A DNA stretch of 64,000 bases from DATAUD01 sp036268455. Its GTDB lineage: Bacteria; Verrucomicrobiota; Verrucomicrobiia; Limisphaerales; Palsa-1400. The position numbers and the translations under genes are program-made. The stretch spans positions 41,751-105,750 of the forward strand of contig DATAUD010000121.1 of assembly GCA_036268455.1 (NCBI GenBank). The letters run 5' to 3'. This document shows positions 43,622 to 51,160 of this stretch, one piece after another. Each line of letters starts with the position of its first letter. The stretch's first letter is position 1. The notes below the pieces were generated by a model. That model ran no database searches. It saw only the letters and a program-made list of their open reading frames with translations, and was not told the origin of the DNA.

Positions 43622-44239
43622 ATGGAAGGGAAGCAAAAATGTCTAATGATGGTGTGCGTCGCGGCCACACTGTGCGGGTGCATACAGACAAACATGACCA
43701 ACCCCAAACGTTCCGCCACCGAACAACTCCTCTTGAGCGCCGCCTCCGACCGCGCTGTGAAATCCGTGGCCCTGGGGACATTTGCCGGCAAGCTCGTTTA
43801 CGTCTCCACAAATTATTTTCAAGGCTACGATTCCGCCAACGCCCTTGGGACCATTCGCGACGCGCTCAGTTCCGCAGGTGCGCGCCTGGCAATCAACATT
43901 TCCAATTGCGATTACGTCGTTGAACCCCGCAGCGGCGCTGATTCCATCGATTACTCCTCGACTCTGATCGGGCTGCCGAGCACCGAATCGCCCGTCCCGC
44001 TTTCAGGCGCCGTGGTCCTTCCAGAAATCGCGCTTTACAAGTCGCAATATCAATTCTCCACCGCAAAATTCGCGCTTTTGGCGTATGCCCGAGTCAGCGG
44101 CGAGCATTATTTTTCAAGCGGCCCGATGATCGGCAGGGCTCACAACAAATACTACGAACTGCTGGGATTCATCACATGGACCAGAACAGACATCCCGGAA
44201 AAACACAAAAAGAAACATCCTCCCAAGCCGCCGCAATGA
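43622..44239 (+). CDS. Lipoprotein of unknown function (NPKRSATEQLL family)
   Basis: An outer-membrane or periplasmic lipoprotein with signal MVCVAATLCGC. The mature start, NPKRSATEQLLLSAASDRAV, recurs in a family of small PVC lipoproteins I recognise only by this motif (DUF6655-like, from memory). Beyond it are an Ala-rich helix and two beta blocks (TFAGKLVYVSTNYF, GAVVLPEIALYKSQYQFS) and a Lys/Pro-rich tail. The start at 43622 gives a basic n-region; 43646 is possible. 205 residues. No function is known. Confidence 0.65.
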   Translation: MEGKQKCLMMVCVAATLCGCIQTNMTNPKRSATEQLLLSAASDRAVKSVALGTFAGKLVYVSTNYFQGYDSANALGTIRDALSSAGARLAINISNCDYVVEPRSGADSIDYSSTLIGLPSTESPVPLSGAVVLPEIALYKSQYQFSTAKFALLAYARVSGEHYFSSGPMIGRAHNKYYELLGFITWTRTDIPEKHKKKHPPKPPQ

Positions 44240-44248
44240 TCGTTCAAC

Positions 44249-45037
44249 TCAAATATTCCGCGCGTACGCGATGAATTTCCGGTATTCCACGAGGATCGCG
44301 TGCAACGCCGTCACAAACGCGCATTCGCCCAAAAACGTCGGCGCGTCCTTGGGACTTTGAAGGACGATTTCAAATGGCCGCGGGCGAACCCCGGGCGGCG
44401 CGCTTAAAAGGCTGCCTTCCTGCCGCTCGACTCCATTGTGCAACGGCAGAAATTGTTCCGCCGCCTCCAGCGCCGGTTCCACCAAATGCCGCGTCATGAT
44501 CGCTCCCCGCGCAATCCCGTGAAAACCGCCGATCCCCGAACTCGCGCGCAATACGATCCCGCCATTTAACGAATGGAACAAAATTTCCGCTCGTAACAAC
44601 TTCGCCTCAGGCTGGTCCGATTCATCCCAAAAATCCGCTGTCACCTCCCTGCCCCGTCCCGCTTCACTCGTTCCCTCCTCAAAACCAATCGGATTGCAAA
44701 CCGGATAAATAAACAGGCAATAGCCCGTCGCGGCTTCCGCGTTTGCCTCCAACACCCTCAAAAACCGAGTCAGCGCATGGGCGCCCTCCGGTTCGTTTCC
44801 GTTCAGCGTCGCAAAAATCCCGACGCGAATCGGCTCATCCCCGCCGCGCGGCCCGATGAAAAGATAACGCGGCAGGCAATAAGTTTGACCATCAACCTCA
44901 AAGTTCGCCTTGTGATTGGCAATAAGATTCGTGGAATTGGCCGCCAATTGATCCAGCGGCGCCAACAATTCGGCGACTGACCGGCCCTTCGATTTTGAAG
45001 CGCGATATTCTGCTGTTTTTGATGCGATTGTTTTCAT
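44249..45037 (-). CDS. M14 succinylglutamate desuccinylase-like protein with a degenerate metal site
   Basis: Resembles the aspartoacylase/succinylglutamate desuccinylase branch of M14 but appears to have lost the zinc site. The family core is visible: IRVGIFATLNGNEPEGAHAL, where active members have H-G-N/D-E (the His is Asn79), IYPVCNPIGFEEGTSEAGRG, and GREVTADFW where DLNREF is expected. The second metal-His loop reads GIVLRASSGIGGFHG. A protein-interaction or sensor role is therefore likelier than hydrolysis. 262 residues. A perfect 6-bp-arm palindrome sits 8-24 bp upstream and an Rrf2 regulator gene precedes it. Confidence 0.7.
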   Translation of the reverse strand: MKTIASKTAEYRASKSKGRSVAELLAPLDQLAANSTNLIANHKANFEVDGQTYCLPRYLFIGPRGGDEPIRVGIFATLNGNEPEGAHALTRFLRVLEANAEAATGYCLFIYPVCNPIGFEEGTSEAGRGREVTADFWDESDQPEAKLLRAEILFHSLNGGIVLRASSGIGGFHGIARGAIMTRHLVEPALEAAEQFLPLHNGVERQEGSLLSAPPGVRPRPFEIVLQSPKDAPTFLGECAFVTALHAILVEYRKFIAYARNI

Positions 45038-45044
45038 ATGAATA

Positions 45045-45061
45045 ACGACTCAATTAGTCGT
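45045..45061. promoter_or_regulatory. Perfect palindrome upstream of the M14-like gene
   Basis: ACGACT and AGTCGT form exact 6-bp arms around CAATT, 8 bp upstream of the gene start and 40 bp downstream of the rrf2 stop. Size and symmetry fit an Rrf2-family operator, but binding by the adjacent regulator is an inference. Confidence 0.55.
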
Positions 45062-45101
45062 ATATTTCCACAATGATGTCAACTTTTTCTTTTCATTTTT
45101 G

Positions 45102-45563
45102 TTAAATTCCGCTCCCAGCCGAAAACTGGGTGACCATTTCTCCCGGCGCTAGGGGCTTCCGTTTGGCAACATCAGCCAGCGTCGAGCGGTCCATCAGGGC
45201 CGCGACATAATTTCGAGCTTCAAAAAACACCCGTCGAAACCGGCAAACGGGCTCTTGTGAGCACCGCTTGTAACCCGTCACCGAAACGCAATCAATAGGC
45301 GCAAGAATCCCGTCAAAATACCGCACCACCTCGCCCATTGTAATCTTATCCGGCCCTTTCCCCAGAATGTAACCTCCGCGCACTCCAGGAAGACTGTCCA
45401 CCCATCCTTGTGACTTCAAATCGAGCATGATCTGTTCGAGAAACCGCTTGGGAACATCATTGCGCCGAGCCAGTTCGCGAATGGGAATCGGCCCTCCTCC
45501 GTAATGTTCCACCAGGGTAAACAACGCTCGCAATGCATAATCCGTCTTTCGGGAAACACGCAT
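45102..45563 (-). CDS. Rrf2-family transcriptional regulator
   Basis: DNA-binding regulator of the IscR/NsrR/CymR type. The winged helix opens MRVSRKTDYALRALFTLVEH, with the recognition helix in RRNDVPKRFLEQIMLDLKSQ and the wing LPGVRGGYILGKGPDKI. Three cysteines in the C-terminal half (CVSVTGYKRCSQEPVC, about residues 92-107) could hold an Fe-S cluster, as in IscR. 153 residues. The palindrome 40 bp downstream, before the M14-like gene, is its likely site. Confidence 0.9.
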   Translation of the reverse strand: MRVSRKTDYALRALFTLVEHYGGGPIPIRELARRNDVPKRFLEQIMLDLKSQGWVDSLPGVRGGYILGKGPDKITMGEVVRYFDGILAPIDCVSVTGYKRCSQEPVCRFRRVFFEARNYVAALMDRSTLADVAKRKPLAPGEMVTQFSAGSGI

Positions 45564-45621
45564 CCAAAGACGATAGCCCTACTGGATATTAAGTAAAGCC
45601 ATCATTCTTCCGCTGATTTCC

Positions 45622-45834
45622 TCAAGAAACAACAAACCGTTCTGTCCCACGAAACTCAATCACATGCGCTTTGATCGCGAGTTGAACAATTCCTTTCGCC
45701 CTGCGTTTGCCCCATGCCCGATAAACACCCGCCACAAAATCACCGAAGGTTAGCGCACGCTTTCCAGGAGGGCCCTTCATCGGCGAGATTTGTCCCTTAT
45801 GCTGAGATGTTGTCATATTCATTTGCTGCTCCAT
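45622..45834 (-). CDS. Small hypothetical protein
   Basis: A 70-residue cytoplasmic protein; start at 45834 (MEQQMNMTTS) or slightly downstream. The core (KRALTFGDFVAGVYRAWGKR, GIVQLAIKAHVIEFRG, RFVVS) looks like a conserved family of tiny PVC proteins that I can describe but not name. It lies 58 bp upstream of rrf2 on the same strand. Confidence 0.55.
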   Translation of the reverse strand: MEQQMNMTTSQHKGQISPMKGPPGKRALTFGDFVAGVYRAWGKRRAKGIVQLAIKAHVIEFRGTERFVVS

Positions 45835-45884
45835 TCACATACATGTTTGTTAAGTAAACCCGCCCAACTCAAATTAGTTTCGCC

Positions 45885-46292
45885 TCAACTTTTTTTCGAA
45901 GGCGGCTTTAGGAGCTTCGCGACCTCGGCATGGGCGAGCACAACTCCAGGATCGCCCTGCAACGCGTCGAAATATTGTTTTGACGCCCCCTCGCCTTCCT
46001 CGGATACACGCAGGAGGAGACGAGTTTGATTTGCCATTCCTTCCACAGCGCTATCAGACAACGGCGCGTCCTTTTCCTCCAGCGCCTCGTCCATTGCCAC
46101 GATCAGTTGAGACATCGGTTGCAGCCACGCAAACCATGGATCGTGCATCAGCAATTCAAGGAAATGATTCGGCGACTTGATCCGGCCAATCGCCTGCTCG
46201 TAACTCACCCGTTCGGCGTCGATCAGAGCTTTGTGCAACGCCAGCAAGGCGTCGCGAATTTGTTTGAGTCGTGTTTGAACTGAGTCAGACAT
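45885..46292 (-). CDS. Conserved hypothetical helical protein
   Basis: A 135-residue, all-helical, soluble protein beginning MSDSVQTRLKQIRDALLALH. The central stretch FLELLMHDPWFAWLQPMSQL is the most distinctive and probably family-defining, followed by an acidic helix and a basic Lys/Pro/Ser tail. No domain was recognised. It lies about 50 bp upstream of the small protein on the same strand; shared transcription is possible. Confidence 0.6.
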   Translation of the reverse strand: MSDSVQTRLKQIRDALLALHKALIDAERVSYEQAIGRIKSPNHFLELLMHDPWFAWLQPMSQLIVAMDEALEEKDAPLSDSAVEGMANQTRLLLRVSEEGEGASKQYFDALQGDPGVVLAHAEVAKLLKPPSKKS

Positions 46293-46491
46293 TCTGATTC
46301 AGAATAAGCCCATTTACCTCCGTGAGCAAATGACCTATGACGCGGCCTGATTTTCTCTATAGAATGGCTTGAGGACCTCCCGCCAAAGGGCTATCCTATT
46401 TTTCCGTTCTCGGACCAATCAAATCGACTTGACAGCCCGCGACAGCGCTCTTCGCCTTTGGTTCGGCCTGTAAATTCTCAATTTGCGATTT

Positions 46492-48198
46492 TCAATTCTT
46501 CGCCCCCGTCTTGAACGCATACGCCACTGGTTCCAGCGGCACTCCTCCATCGCTCTGGAAATTTTTGTATTCCGGCGCGTTGAGACTGATCCGATACGTC
46601 ATCCCCGGCTTCAGCGACACTGGCAGCACACAAGTCTTCTTGTCTTCCGTCCAATACGCGTGCGCTCCCTCGCGGCCCTTCGGGAAATATCGGTCGTCAT
46701 CGTCCATCGAACACCACGACATCCCGCCGCCCATCGGAACATCGAACGTCACTCGCAACTCCGTAACCGATACGCTGACATCCTGCGCCCCGTTCGGCGG
46801 GTCGCAACTGAGCAACTTCGGCGCGCGCGCCTTGGCCTGAAGTTCCTCGCCCGCTCCGCGCGTTGTGAAATAAATCGCCGCCGGGTCTGCCGGCACGCCC
46901 GCGACGCTTCGAAAATTCTGGTAGCTCGTGGAATTGATTCCCACGCGATAATAATGCCCCTGTTCAAGCAACACCGGCAAAACGCACGTCCGCTTGTCCC
47001 GCCATTTGGCGCGGATGCCAGCCGGAATCTTCGGAAAGTCCGGCCCGCCGCCCGTCCATGACATCCCCCGCCCCATGTCCTGATCAAAAGTCACCGCGAT
47101 CTCCTTCACCATCGGGTCCACTTTGCGGGCGCCGATTTTCGGCGAAGTTGCAATGATCCGCGGCGCGCCGCCGGCCGTTTCCGAAACAGCATCCGGCGGG
47201 TTGGCCGACTTGCAATCCGTCAACGTCAACACCCCAAGAATAATAAACACCGCCCCGGCCAGCAAAGGCAGGCGGTCGGTTTTTTGGAATTTTGCGATCA
47301 TACTAATCCTTTCTTTCATTTGATGTTTGTCCTCCACGATTCCCGCAAGACCAGGCGCTCGAAGCGAATCACCGAAGCTTGTCAGCAGTTTGACTATCGT
47401 GCGGCCATAGGGCTTTCCGTCCGGCTCCTGGGCGTACGAGAGCGCCAGCGCGTCGCAGGCCAGTTCGCGGTCCATGCGCATTCGGGAAAACGCCAGCCAG
47501 ACCGCAGGATTAAACCAGTGCAGGATTTGCAACGCCGCCATCAACCATCCCAGTGGAATGTCGTTGCGTTTGATGTGCCCCAATTCATGCAGAAAGACGT
47601 GACGCAGTTCATCGGGAGAAAAATTGCGCGTAAAGCCGGGCGGCAGCAAAAGGCGCGGACGCAAAAATCCAAACAAACACGGCCCGTCCACCGCGCCCGT
47701 CTCCACCAGCGTTACCGGCACCCGCACCCCCATCAGTTCCTTGCAATCCTCCAGCAGATTCATTACCTCGCCGTCGATCAACGGACGGTTTGGTGTGATA
47801 CGCCGCACCAGCCGCCAATGGGTAACCGCCAGCCAAATCGCCAATCCGCAAACGCCCGCCAGCCACACCATCGGCAACCACGAAAAGTTCACCGAGGAGG
47901 CTGGCGTGGCGGCAACCTGCGGGACGGCAGATTGTTGCGGGATAGCCGCCTCCCACCGAACCAACGTTTCGGATGTTCTGGAAAAGTTGAGAACATTAAA
48001 CAAGCTGACCGGCGATGGCACAGTCCCGGGCAACGCCAGTCGCACCACCACAAGCAGCCAGAGTCCATGACGCCAGCGCGGGCTGATGTGGCACCTCAAA
48101 GCCCAGCGCGCCAGCAACACCAGCAGGATCAGCGCCCCCGCCTGCCACGACGCCTTCAGCAGGAGCGGCCATAAACGGTATTCAATGAAATCCTGCAT
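46492..48198 (-). CDS. BlaR1-like M56 membrane metalloprotease with C-terminal Ig-like repeats
   Basis: Signal-transducing protease of the BlaR1/MecR1 type expected to inactivate the BlaI-like repressor encoded 9 bp upstream. Four membrane helices surround the M56 domain with HEXXH at residues 204-208 (FLHELGHIKRND) and Glu245 in RMDRELACDAL. Unlike BlaR1, the C-terminus (about 350-568) is not a penicillin-binding domain: after a membrane helix it has two copies of an Ig-like/SbsA-like unit (KEIAVTFDQDMGRGMSWTGG, TELRVTFDVPMGGGMSWCSM; DKRTCVLPVLLEQGHYYRVG, DKKTCVLPVSLKPGMTYRIS). The inducing signal is unknown. 568 residues. Confidence 0.88.
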   Translation of the reverse strand: MQDFIEYRLWPLLLKASWQAGALILLVLLARWALRCHISPRWRHGLWLLVVVRLALPGTVPSPVSLFNVLNFSRTSETLVRWEAAIPQQSAVPQVAATPASSVNFSWLPMVWLAGVCGLAIWLAVTHWRLVRRITPNRPLIDGEVMNLLEDCKELMGVRVPVTLVETGAVDGPCLFGFLRPRLLLPPGFTRNFSPDELRHVFLHELGHIKRNDIPLGWLMAALQILHWFNPAVWLAFSRMRMDRELACDALALSYAQEPDGKPYGRTIVKLLTSFGDSLRAPGLAGIVEDKHQMKERISMIAKFQKTDRLPLLAGAVFIILGVLTLTDCKSANPPDAVSETAGGAPRIIATSPKIGARKVDPMVKEIAVTFDQDMGRGMSWTGGGPDFPKIPAGIRAKWRDKRTCVLPVLLEQGHYYRVGINSTSYQNFRSVAGVPADPAAIYFTTRGAGEELQAKARAPKLLSCDPPNGAQDVSVSVTELRVTFDVPMGGGMSWCSMDDDDRYFPKGREGAHAYWTEDKKTCVLPVSLKPGMTYRISLNAPEYKNFQSDGGVPLEPVAYAFKTGAKN

Positions 48199-48207
48199 GA
48201 AGCCTCC

Positions 48208-48594
48208 TCACTCCTGGCCATCCAGCAATTTCTTCAATTCACTGATTTCCTCGGCGGAAAGCCTCTTGCGCGCCACAAAATGCGCCAGCATCGGTTTTAG
48301 CGATCCTCCGAACACACGTTCGAGAAACGACGCGCTGGCCGCCTCCGCGCACTCGTTTTGATTCACCAAAGGATGGTAAAGATAAGCTCGGCCAATCGAT
48401 TTGAACCCGAGCGCCTGTTTCTTGACCAGCCGGTTCAAGAAAGCCTTGACGGTTTTCGGATGCCATGCCGCATCACGTTGATTCAGCGCCGCAATGATCT
48501 GGTTTGCCGAGCAGGGCGCTTGATCCCAGACGACCTTCATCACCTCCCATTCCGATTCGGAGATGCGCGGAATTTTTTTTGTGCTTTGGTTCAT
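48208..48594 (-). CDS. BlaI/MecI-family repressor
   Basis: Winged-helix repressor controlled by the M56 protease gene that follows it. The domain reads RISESEWEVMKVVWDQAPCS, then NQIIAALNQRDAAWHPKTVK with the recognition helix, AFLNRLVKKQALGFKSIGRA and YHPLVNQNECAEAASASFLE; the C-terminal cleavage/dimer region is GGSLKPMLAHFVARKRLSAE. 128 residues, normal. Two 16-bp inverted repeats lie immediately upstream over the promoter, the best-supported operator set in this window. Confidence 0.93.
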   Translation of the reverse strand: MNQSTKKIPRISESEWEVMKVVWDQAPCSANQIIAALNQRDAAWHPKTVKAFLNRLVKKQALGFKSIGRAYLYHPLVNQNECAEAASASFLERVFGGSLKPMLAHFVARKRLSAEEISELKKLLDGQE

Positions 48595-48597
48595 AAC

Positions 48598-48613
48598 GAT
48601 TACATTTGCAATC
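48598..48613. promoter_or_regulatory. BlaI-type operator 1 (GATTAC-N4-GCAATC)
   Basis: An inverted repeat of 6-bp arms (one mismatch) with a 4-base centre, 3 bp upstream of the repressor start codon. The second copy lies 7 bp further upstream. Confidence 0.75.
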
Positions 48614-48619
48614 GTGATT

Positions 48620-48647
48620 AGATTACAACCGTAATCAATCCCGTCAA
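48620..48647 (-). promoter_or_regulatory. Sigma70-type promoter of the blaI/M56 operon
   Basis: On the minus strand the -35 box TTGACG (48642-48647) and the -10 box TAATCT (48620-48625) are separated by 16 bp. Operator 2 covers the -10 box and operator 1 the start region, so repressor binding would block transcription. Confidence 0.7.
48621..48636. promoter_or_regulatory. BlaI-type operator 2 (GATTAC-N4-GTAATC, perfect)
   Basis: A perfect 6-bp-arm inverted repeat with a 4-base centre, overlapping the -10 box. The centre-to-centre distance to operator 1 is 23 bp, about two helical turns. Confidence 0.78.
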
Positions 48648-48733
48648 GAGAATTTTTGCGGGAATTTTCGGTTTACAATCCTTTTCCCTTTCGCAGACCG
48701 TCTTTTTTTGCTATCTTAAAGTAAAGGCAAGGT

Positions 48734-49066
48734 ATGTTGGACGAAACCATCTCAAAAATCGAAGCTCGCATTGAAGCCGCCCCGGCGCTCAACGACACGA
48801 ACCGTGCCGAACTTTTGAGATTGCTGGGACAACTTAAAACGGAGATCGCACAGCTCTCCACAACCCATCAGGAAGACGCCGAGAGCATCGCTTCCTTCGC
48901 CGAAGTTTCCGCGCGCGAAGCCACGCGCGGAAGCCGAAACCCGCAATTGATCGAGCATTCCATTGGCGGGCTGGAGTCTTCAGTTGGCGGATTTGAAAAG
49001 AGCCATCCGCAACTGGTGGAGGTGGTCAACCGTATCGCCGGCATGCTGTCAAATATGGGAATTTAA
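48734..49066 (+). CDS. DUF4404-like small protein
   Basis: A 110-residue cytoplasmic protein whose opening (MLDETISKIEARIEAAPALN) and ending (IEHSIGGLESSVGGFEKSHP, VEVVNRIAGMLSNMGI) match what I recall of the DUF4404 family: short helical protein, function unknown. No catalytic motif. The gene is divergent from blaI and lies 29 bp before the Sel1 gene on the same strand. Confidence 0.72.
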   Translation: MLDETISKIEARIEAAPALNDTNRAELLRLLGQLKTEIAQLSTTHQEDAESIASFAEVSAREATRGSRNPQLIEHSIGGLESSVGGFEKSHPQLVEVVNRIAGMLSNMGI

Positions 49067-49095
49067 ACAGCCCCCCGACAACACAAAGAGGGCTG

Positions 49096-50064
49096 ATGAA
49101 ATTTCTCAAAATGTTTTGGATGGGAGTTTGGGGCATGGTGTTTGGCATACGAAATGTCTTCACCAAAAAAAAGCCCTCTCCCCAGCGAACGCGCATGCTC
49201 CTCAAGGGCCGCCATGCGCAGATGCTCAACGCCGCCCGCAAAGGCAACGTCGAAGCCCAAATCGAATTGGCCACCTGCTATTCCGACGGCGAAGGCGTCG
49301 AACAAAATTACACCGAGGCCGCCCATTGGTTTGGCGAAGCCGCCCGGCTTGGGGATCAGCGCGGACAATTCAGTGTGGGAGTCTGTTACGCCAATGGCCA
49401 GGGCGTGGCGCAAGATTACGAGGAGGCCGCCGAATGGTTCCGCCTCGCCGCTGAACAAGGCAACACCGGCGCGCAAGTCAGCTACGGACTGTGTTTGCAA
49501 AAGGGGCTCGGCGTTTTCGCAAGCCCTCAGGAGGCCGCGCATTGGTTCCGGCGCGCCGCCGAGCTTGGCGACGCCGCCGGGCAAGTCAGCCTGGCCTCGT
49601 GCCTGCAAGCGGGCCGCGGGGTTCCGAAGAATGAAGTGGAAGCCGTCGAATGGTTTCGCAAAGCCGCCGATGCGGGACTTGGCGAGGCGGAATATAATTT
49701 GGGCAAGTGTTACCAGGATGGTTTGGGCGTCGCCGTTGACGCCACGGAAGCGTACAAATGCTTTCGCGCCGCGGCGGGGAAAGGATTGCCGCAGGCGGAA
49801 TTTGAACTGGCGCTCTGTTATTATTACGGAAGGGGCACCGACATTGATCCGATGGAAGCCTACACGTGGATCAGCCTCGCCGCCCGGCGGGCCATTCCCA
49901 ATGCGCCGGAAATGCAGGAGGAATGGAAAAAGGAAATGTCGCCGGAACAAATCGCGCAAAGCGAGCGGCGCGTCGCGGCGCTGGGACTAAACCGGAGTAC
50001 GGCGGCTCCGGAAGCGCCTAGTTTGGAAGACGAAGTGGAAGCGAAATTCCAGCCGCTCGACTAA
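49096..50064 (+). CDS. Sel1-repeat (TPR-like) protein
   Basis: Contains about six to seven Sel1 repeats of the A-x-x-x-LG-x-x-Y-x-x-G-x-G-V-x-x-D/N pattern: AQIELATCYSDGEGVEQNYTEA, RGQFSVGVCYANGQGVAQDY, AGQVSLASCLQAGRGVPKNE, AEYNLGKCYQDGLGVAVDA and AEFELALCYYYGRGTDIDPM, each with an AAHWF/AAEWF/AVEWF-type helix. 322 residues; no signal peptide, though the N-terminus (FLKMFWMGVWGMVFGIRNVF) is hydrophobic. Such repeats bind proteins; targets unknown. A basic tail region and acidic C-terminus follow. Confidence 0.86.
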   Translation: MKFLKMFWMGVWGMVFGIRNVFTKKKPSPQRTRMLLKGRHAQMLNAARKGNVEAQIELATCYSDGEGVEQNYTEAAHWFGEAARLGDQRGQFSVGVCYANGQGVAQDYEEAAEWFRLAAEQGNTGAQVSYGLCLQKGLGVFASPQEAAHWFRRAAELGDAAGQVSLASCLQAGRGVPKNEVEAVEWFRKAADAGLGEAEYNLGKCYQDGLGVAVDATEAYKCFRAAAGKGLPQAEFELALCYYYGRGTDIDPMEAYTWISLAARRAIPNAPEMQEEWKKEMSPEQIAQSERRVAALGLNRSTAAPEAPSLEDEVEAKFQPLD

Positions 50065-50074
50065 TATTGGCGTT

Positions 50075-51160
50075 TTAAATTCCGATTACTTTCATCACCG
50101 CTTCTTTTCGCGGTTCCACGACAATTGCTTCAAAACCGGCGGTGCTGATCGCGGTATCCGGGTCCTTTAATCCGTGGCCGGTCATTGTCGCGGCGATGAC
50201 GCTTCCTTCGGGAATTTTCCCCGCCTTCGCGCAAGCGATAACGCCCGCAAGGCATGCCGCCGAGGCCGGTTCGACAAAAATGCCGTCCGTTCGCGCGATG
50301 AGTTTGTATGCGGAAAGGATTTCCTCATCGGTGACTTTGTCGATAAAACCGTTGGACTCTTTCAACGCCAGGTTTGCCGTCTGCCAGCCAGCGGGGTTGC
50401 CGATGCGTATGGCGGTGGCAATCGTTTGGGGATCGGCCACCTGCGCGCCAAGGACAATCGGCGCGGCGCCGGAAGCTTGAAATCCAAACATGCGCGGGAG
50501 TTTGGAGATTTTTTTCGCGGCATGATATTCCCGATAACCCTTCCAGTAGGCGGTGATGTTGCCGGCATTGCCCACGGGCAGAAAATGAAAATCCGGCGCG
50601 CGCCCCAATTGATCGCAGATTTCGAAGGAAGCCGTCTTCTGGCCTTCAATGCGCACCGGATTAATGCTGTTGACAACCTCGACCTTTCCGCTTTCACCCA
50701 ATTCGCGCACGATGCGCAGGGCCTCATCGAAATTGCCTTCCACCGCGATGGTCACGGCCCCGTACATCAATGCCTGGCCCAATTTGCCGAGCGAAATTTT
50801 TCCGCGTGGGAGGAGCACGACACATTTCATTCCGGCGCGCGCCGCATACGCGGCCGCCGAGGCCGATGTGTTGCCCGTGCTGGCGCAGATGACCACACTG
50901 GAGCCGCGCTCCTTGGCCTTAGAAACGGCCATCGTCATTCCACGGTCTTTGAAGGAGCAGGTCGGGTTCACTCCTTCGTATTTCAGCCACAATTCAAAAT
51001 TGCCGCCAATTGTCCGAACGAAATTATCCACGCGAACCAGCGGAGTGTTTCCCTCGTTGAGCGAAACCACGGGAGTGGCGTCGGAAACTGGCAAATGGGC
51101 GCGATACGCGTGAATCACGCCGCGCCAGCGATCACCTTCCAAAGGCAGGATCGAATTCAT
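50075..51160 (-). CDS. thrC: Threonine synthase
   Basis: PLP enzyme converting O-phosphohomoserine to threonine. The N-terminal SLNEGNTPLVRVDNF and PLP-lysine motif NPTCSFKDRGMTMAVSKA (Lys in SFKDRG) are diagnostic, as are VVICASTGNTSASAAAYAAR and LPVGNAGNITAYWKGYREY. 361 residues, the short threonine synthase form. Its ATG overlaps the hom stop by 4 bp, so hom and thrC form an operon. Confidence 0.95.
   Translation of the reverse strand: MNSILPLEGDRWRGVIHAYRAHLPVSDATPVVSLNEGNTPLVRVDNFVRTIGGNFELWLKYEGVNPTCSFKDRGMTMAVSKAKERGSSVVICASTGNTSASAAAYAARAGMKCVVLLPRGKISLGKLGQALMYGAVTIAVEGNFDEALRIVRELGESGKVEVVNSINPVRIEGQKTASFEICDQLGRAPDFHFLPVGNAGNITAYWKGYREYHAAKKISKLPRMFGFQASGAAPIVLGAQVADPQTIATAIRIGNPAGWQTANLALKESNGFIDKVTDEEILSAYKLIARTDGIFVEPASAACLAGVIACAKAGKIPEGSVIAATMTGHGLKDPDTAISTAGFEAIVVEPRKEAVMKVIGI

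Noticed and set aside
49063..49959. A 298-residue frame on the minus strand
   Set aside because: Antisense to the Sel1-repeat protein; repeats explain the long open frame.
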